The notes under the pieces were generated by a model. That model saw nothing but the letters and a program-made list of their open reading frames with translations, ran no database searches and was not told the origin of the DNA. Below, one piece after another: positions 5,121-6,819 of a stretch of 6,819 bases of DNA. Positions within the stretch are counted from its first letter, which is position 1, and every line of letters begins with the position of its first letter. Source of the stretch: Verrucomicrobiota bacterium (GTDB lineage Bacteria > Verrucomicrobiota > Verrucomicrobiia > Limisphaerales > UBA1100); contig JAPKDK010000158.1 in the NCBI GenBank assembly GCA_028872645.1, forward strand, positions 1 to 6,819, written 5' to 3'. The translations under genes and the position numbers were made by a program.

Positions 5121-6127
5121 TGGTGCGCCTCAAAGACATCGCGGCCACCGCGGGTGTGTCGGTGATGACCGTCTCCAAGGCACTACGCGACGAGCCGGAT
5201 ATTTCCGCGAAAACCAAGGCCCGCATCAAATTACTCGCCACCGAAGTCGGCTACGTCCCCAATCATTCCGCGCGCGGATTGCGCACGCGCAAGACGCATC
5301 AGTTCGGCCTTCTCATTTCCTCGCTCACCAATCCCGTTTACACACGCACCTTTATGGCCATCGAGGAACAAGCACACGAGCTGGGCTACGAAATTATCCT
5401 CGCCCAAACGCTGAACAATCCCGAACGCGAAGCCGCGTGCATCCGGCGGCTCCTCGCGCGGCAAGTCGATGGACTTTTCATTCGGCCCGTTTATCGGCCC
5501 GACCCCAACGCGGCAATTTATGATGAGCTGAAAAAACACAAAACGCCCACCGTCATCCTCGGACATCGTGCGTTGTTTTGCAGTGACTTTCCAAATGTGG
5601 AAACTGATGACCGCGCAGCCAGCAAAGCCGCCACCCAACATTTGCTCGAACTGGGCCATCGCCGCATCGCGTGCTTTGCCGGCCCCACGTTTGCGCCGTG
5701 GGCACAGGAACGCTTCGAGGGCTATCGGCGCGCTCTGATGGAGCAGCAAATCGAGGTGGACGAAAAACTCATCTTTCATTCCGGCTCCACCATCAAGGAA
5801 GGCAAAGCCGCCGCGCTGCAATTGATTGATGAACGCCCCGGCGCGACCGCCATTCTCGCCGCCAATGACCTTGTCGCCATCGGCGCAGCCACTACGTTGC
5901 TTGATCAAGGTGTGAAAATTCCTGAAGAGATTTCCGTGATCGGCTTTGGCAACACCCTCACGGCCGAACATTTCCGGGTGCCCCTCACCACGGTCAGCCA
6001 ACCCAAATACCGTCGCGGCATTTCCGCAATGGAATCAATGAGCACACTCCTTGCCGGCGAATCCGTAGGCACCAAAAGATTGGCAGCAGATTTAGTCATC
6101 CGCAGAAGCACGGCCGCACCCCTGTAG
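5120..6127 (+). CDS. LacI-family transcriptional regulator
   Basis: This 335-residue repressor has an N-terminal helix-turn-helix (LKDIAATAGVSVMTVSKAL, residues 4-22), then the YVPN and hinge-helix segment NHSARGLRTRKT (48-59, with the intercalating Leu54 expected for minor-groove kinking). A periplasmic-binding-protein-like sensor domain follows from about 62. Typical elements are FGLLISSLTNPVY (62-74), the GHRRIACFAGP segment, ANDLVAIGA (248-256) and PLTTVSQP. The usual GFDD near the C-terminus is GFGN here (275-278). The start ATG overlaps the nadK stop as TGATG, so it is likely translationally coupled. Ligand is unknown, probably a sugar or nucleoside by family. Such regulators usually sit beside catabolic genes; here the neighbours are housekeeping, so its targets are probably elsewhere. 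Confidence 0.94.
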   Translation: MVRLKDIAATAGVSVMTVSKALRDEPDISAKTKARIKLLATEVGYVPNHSARGLRTRKTHQFGLLISSLTNPVYTRTFMAIEEQAHELGYEIILAQTLNNPEREAACIRRLLARQVDGLFIRPVYRPDPNAAIYDELKKHKTPTVILGHRALFCSDFPNVETDDRAASKAATQHLLELGHRRIACFAGPTFAPWAQERFEGYRRALMEQQIEVDEKLIFHSGSTIKEGKAAALQLIDERPGATAILAANDLVAIGAATTLLDQGVKIPEEISVIGFGNTLTAEHFRVPLTTVSQPKYRRGISAMESMSTLLAGESVGTKRLAADLVIRRSTAAPL

Positions 6128-6150
6128 CCCAGACTCCCGGTCCAGGCTAC
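6124..6150. terminator. Candidate bidirectional hairpin between lacI-type gene and ribE
   Basis: GTAGCC (6124-6129) and GGCTAC (6145-6150) pair perfectly, and an inner GAC/GTC (6132-6134/6140-6142) can extend the stem across a 2x2 internal loop. The left arm includes the TAG stop of the regulator. The element fills the 24-bp gap between convergent genes, where a bidirectional terminator is expected. Neither strand has a T-tract, so intrinsic termination would be weak. Confidence 0.35.
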
Positions 6151-6151
6151 C

Positions 6152-6751
6152 TTACCGCGCCGCAAAACGCTCGACGTATTTGCCGAGCATATCGGCCTCG
6201 AGATTCACTGCATCGCCAACGGCGCGTTCGGATAATGCCGTGGACTCAAACGTGTGCGGGATAATCCAAATCTTGAAACTTTCTTTCTCCACCGCGGCCA
6301 CGGTGAGGCTGATTCCATCCACGGCGATGGAGCCTTTGTGGATTACATAACGCATCACGTCTTCGGGCGCGGCGATTTGGAGTTGATGGTCATCGCCGGT
6401 TTTTTCCCACGTGATAATTTTGCCCGTTCCATCGATGTGCCCGGTGACAAAATGACCACCCAAACGCCCGCCCGCCTCGAGGCTGCGCTCCAGATTCACC
6501 AGCGAGCCCGCGCGACAATGTTGGAGGTTGGTGAGGTTCCACGTTTCGTTGAGCAAATCAAACTGCGCGGTTTTTGCGCGGCCTTTGGCGGTGAGTTCCG
6601 CCACCGTGAGGCAGCAGCCGTTGACTGCGAGGCTGTCGCCCACCTTGAGTCCGCCACCGGTTTTGCGGAGCTTCAGCGTAAGCCGAATAGATTTGTCGCC
6701 CGGATGGATGGATTCCACCGTGCCGGTTTCTTCGATAATGCCCGTAAACAT
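6152..6751 (-). CDS. ribE: Riboflavin synthase, alpha subunit
   Basis: This 199-residue cytosolic enzyme carries out the dismutation of two 6,7-dimethyl-8-ribityllumazine molecules to riboflavin, the last step of the pathway. It begins with the family signature MFTGIIEETG and contains two tandem lumazine-binding barrels. In the first, GDSLAVNGCCLTV lies at 38-50, and LGGHFVTGHIDGTG (97-110) begins the second. The second has HKGSIAVDGISLTV (138-151), then PHTFESTAL and NLEADMLGKYVER at the C-terminus. Length is typical (about 200). The ATG is fixed by the N-terminal signature, which contributes to the active site. It lies 10 bp after the stop of a gene whose end looks like ribD, so the two form a riboflavin operon read leftward. 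No riboswitch is visible; one would lie upstream of ribD. Confidence 0.96.
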   Translation of the reverse strand: MFTGIIEETGTVESIHPGDKSIRLTLKLRKTGGGLKVGDSLAVNGCCLTVAELTAKGRAKTAQFDLLNETWNLTNLQHCRAGSLVNLERSLEAGGRLGGHFVTGHIDGTGKIITWEKTGDDHQLQIAAPEDVMRYVIHKGSIAVDGISLTVAAVEKESFKIWIIPHTFESTALSERAVGDAVNLEADMLGKYVERFAAR

Positions 6752-6761
6752 CGCGCCGCAC

Positions 6762-6819
6762 TCAATCGCCCACCACTCGCGCCGTCAACAACAAATCCGG
6801 CCCGAGCCGCCGCCATTGG
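6762..6819 (-). CDS. ribD: RibD C-terminal end (5' part outside window)
   Basis: Only the last 18 codons are present: QWRRLGPDLLLTARVVGD, then TGA (6762-6764). The pattern of a Gly-Pro-Asp turn followed by a hydrophobic strand matches the C-terminus of the RibD reductase domain (5-amino-6-(5-phosphoribosylamino)uracil reductase). The gene sits 10 bp upstream of ribE on the same strand, and RibD makes an earlier intermediate of the same pathway. The assignment rests on this short stretch plus context. Confidence 0.62.
   Translation of the reverse strand, partial: QWRRLGPDLLLTARVVGD

Noticed and set aside
5231..6001. 256-codon open frame on the minus strand
   Set aside because: Antisense to the LacI-type gene, without protein-family features; shadow frame.
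1..6819. CRISPR array, insertion sequence or toxin-antitoxin pair
   Set aside because: No regularly spaced repeats, transposase motifs or paired small ORFs of known type were found on either strand.

Overview
The window looks like a chromosomal segment of a Verrucomicrobiota bacterium, or a close PVC-group relative. This is inferred from gene content: a SUMF1/FGE-domain protein, a Tat-exported Gfo/Idh/MocA oxidoreductase, a LacI-type regulator, weak or absent Shine-Dalgarno sequences, and moderately high GC. No marker gene fixes the taxon.

Layout. (1) Positions 1-432 (+) hold the C-terminal end of a SUMF1/FGE-fold protein. Its last about 40 codons look like the variable region of a diversity-generating retroelement (DGR) target. 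(2) Positions 433-598 carry no gene, but contain a tandem 11-bp repeat flanked by a 7-bp inverted repeat. These lie just outside the 3' end of a tRNA-Arg(CCG) gene (599-675, -). This stretch is the best candidate for an accessory/core boundary. (3) Positions 720-941 (-) encode a 73-residue orphan protein, divergent from a Tat-exported Gfo/Idh/MocA oxidoreductase (1064-2395, +). The gap between them holds an 18-bp near-palindrome that could be an operator. (4) A MidA/NDUFAF7-family methyltransferase (2392-3438, -) converges on the oxidoreductase; the two genes share a TTAA as both stop codons. (5) Divergent from the methyltransferase, across a 52-bp gap with a strong GC dyad, lies a tight operon tlyA-nadK-lacI (3491-6127, +). 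Its genes overlap by 14 bp and 1 bp. (6) Convergent on that operon is a riboflavin pair read leftward: the last codons of ribD (running off the right edge) and complete ribE (6152-6751, -).

Functionally, most of the right part is housekeeping: rRNA 2'-O-methylation (TlyA), NADP supply (NadK) and riboflavin synthesis (RibD/RibE). The unusual points are a sugar-type LacI regulator coupled to nadK and the left end. There, a C-type-lectin-like fold carries a DGR-like hypervariable tail next to repeats and a tRNA 3' end. No reverse transcriptase or template repeat lies in the window, so the DGR reading is an inference to be tested in the flanking sequence.
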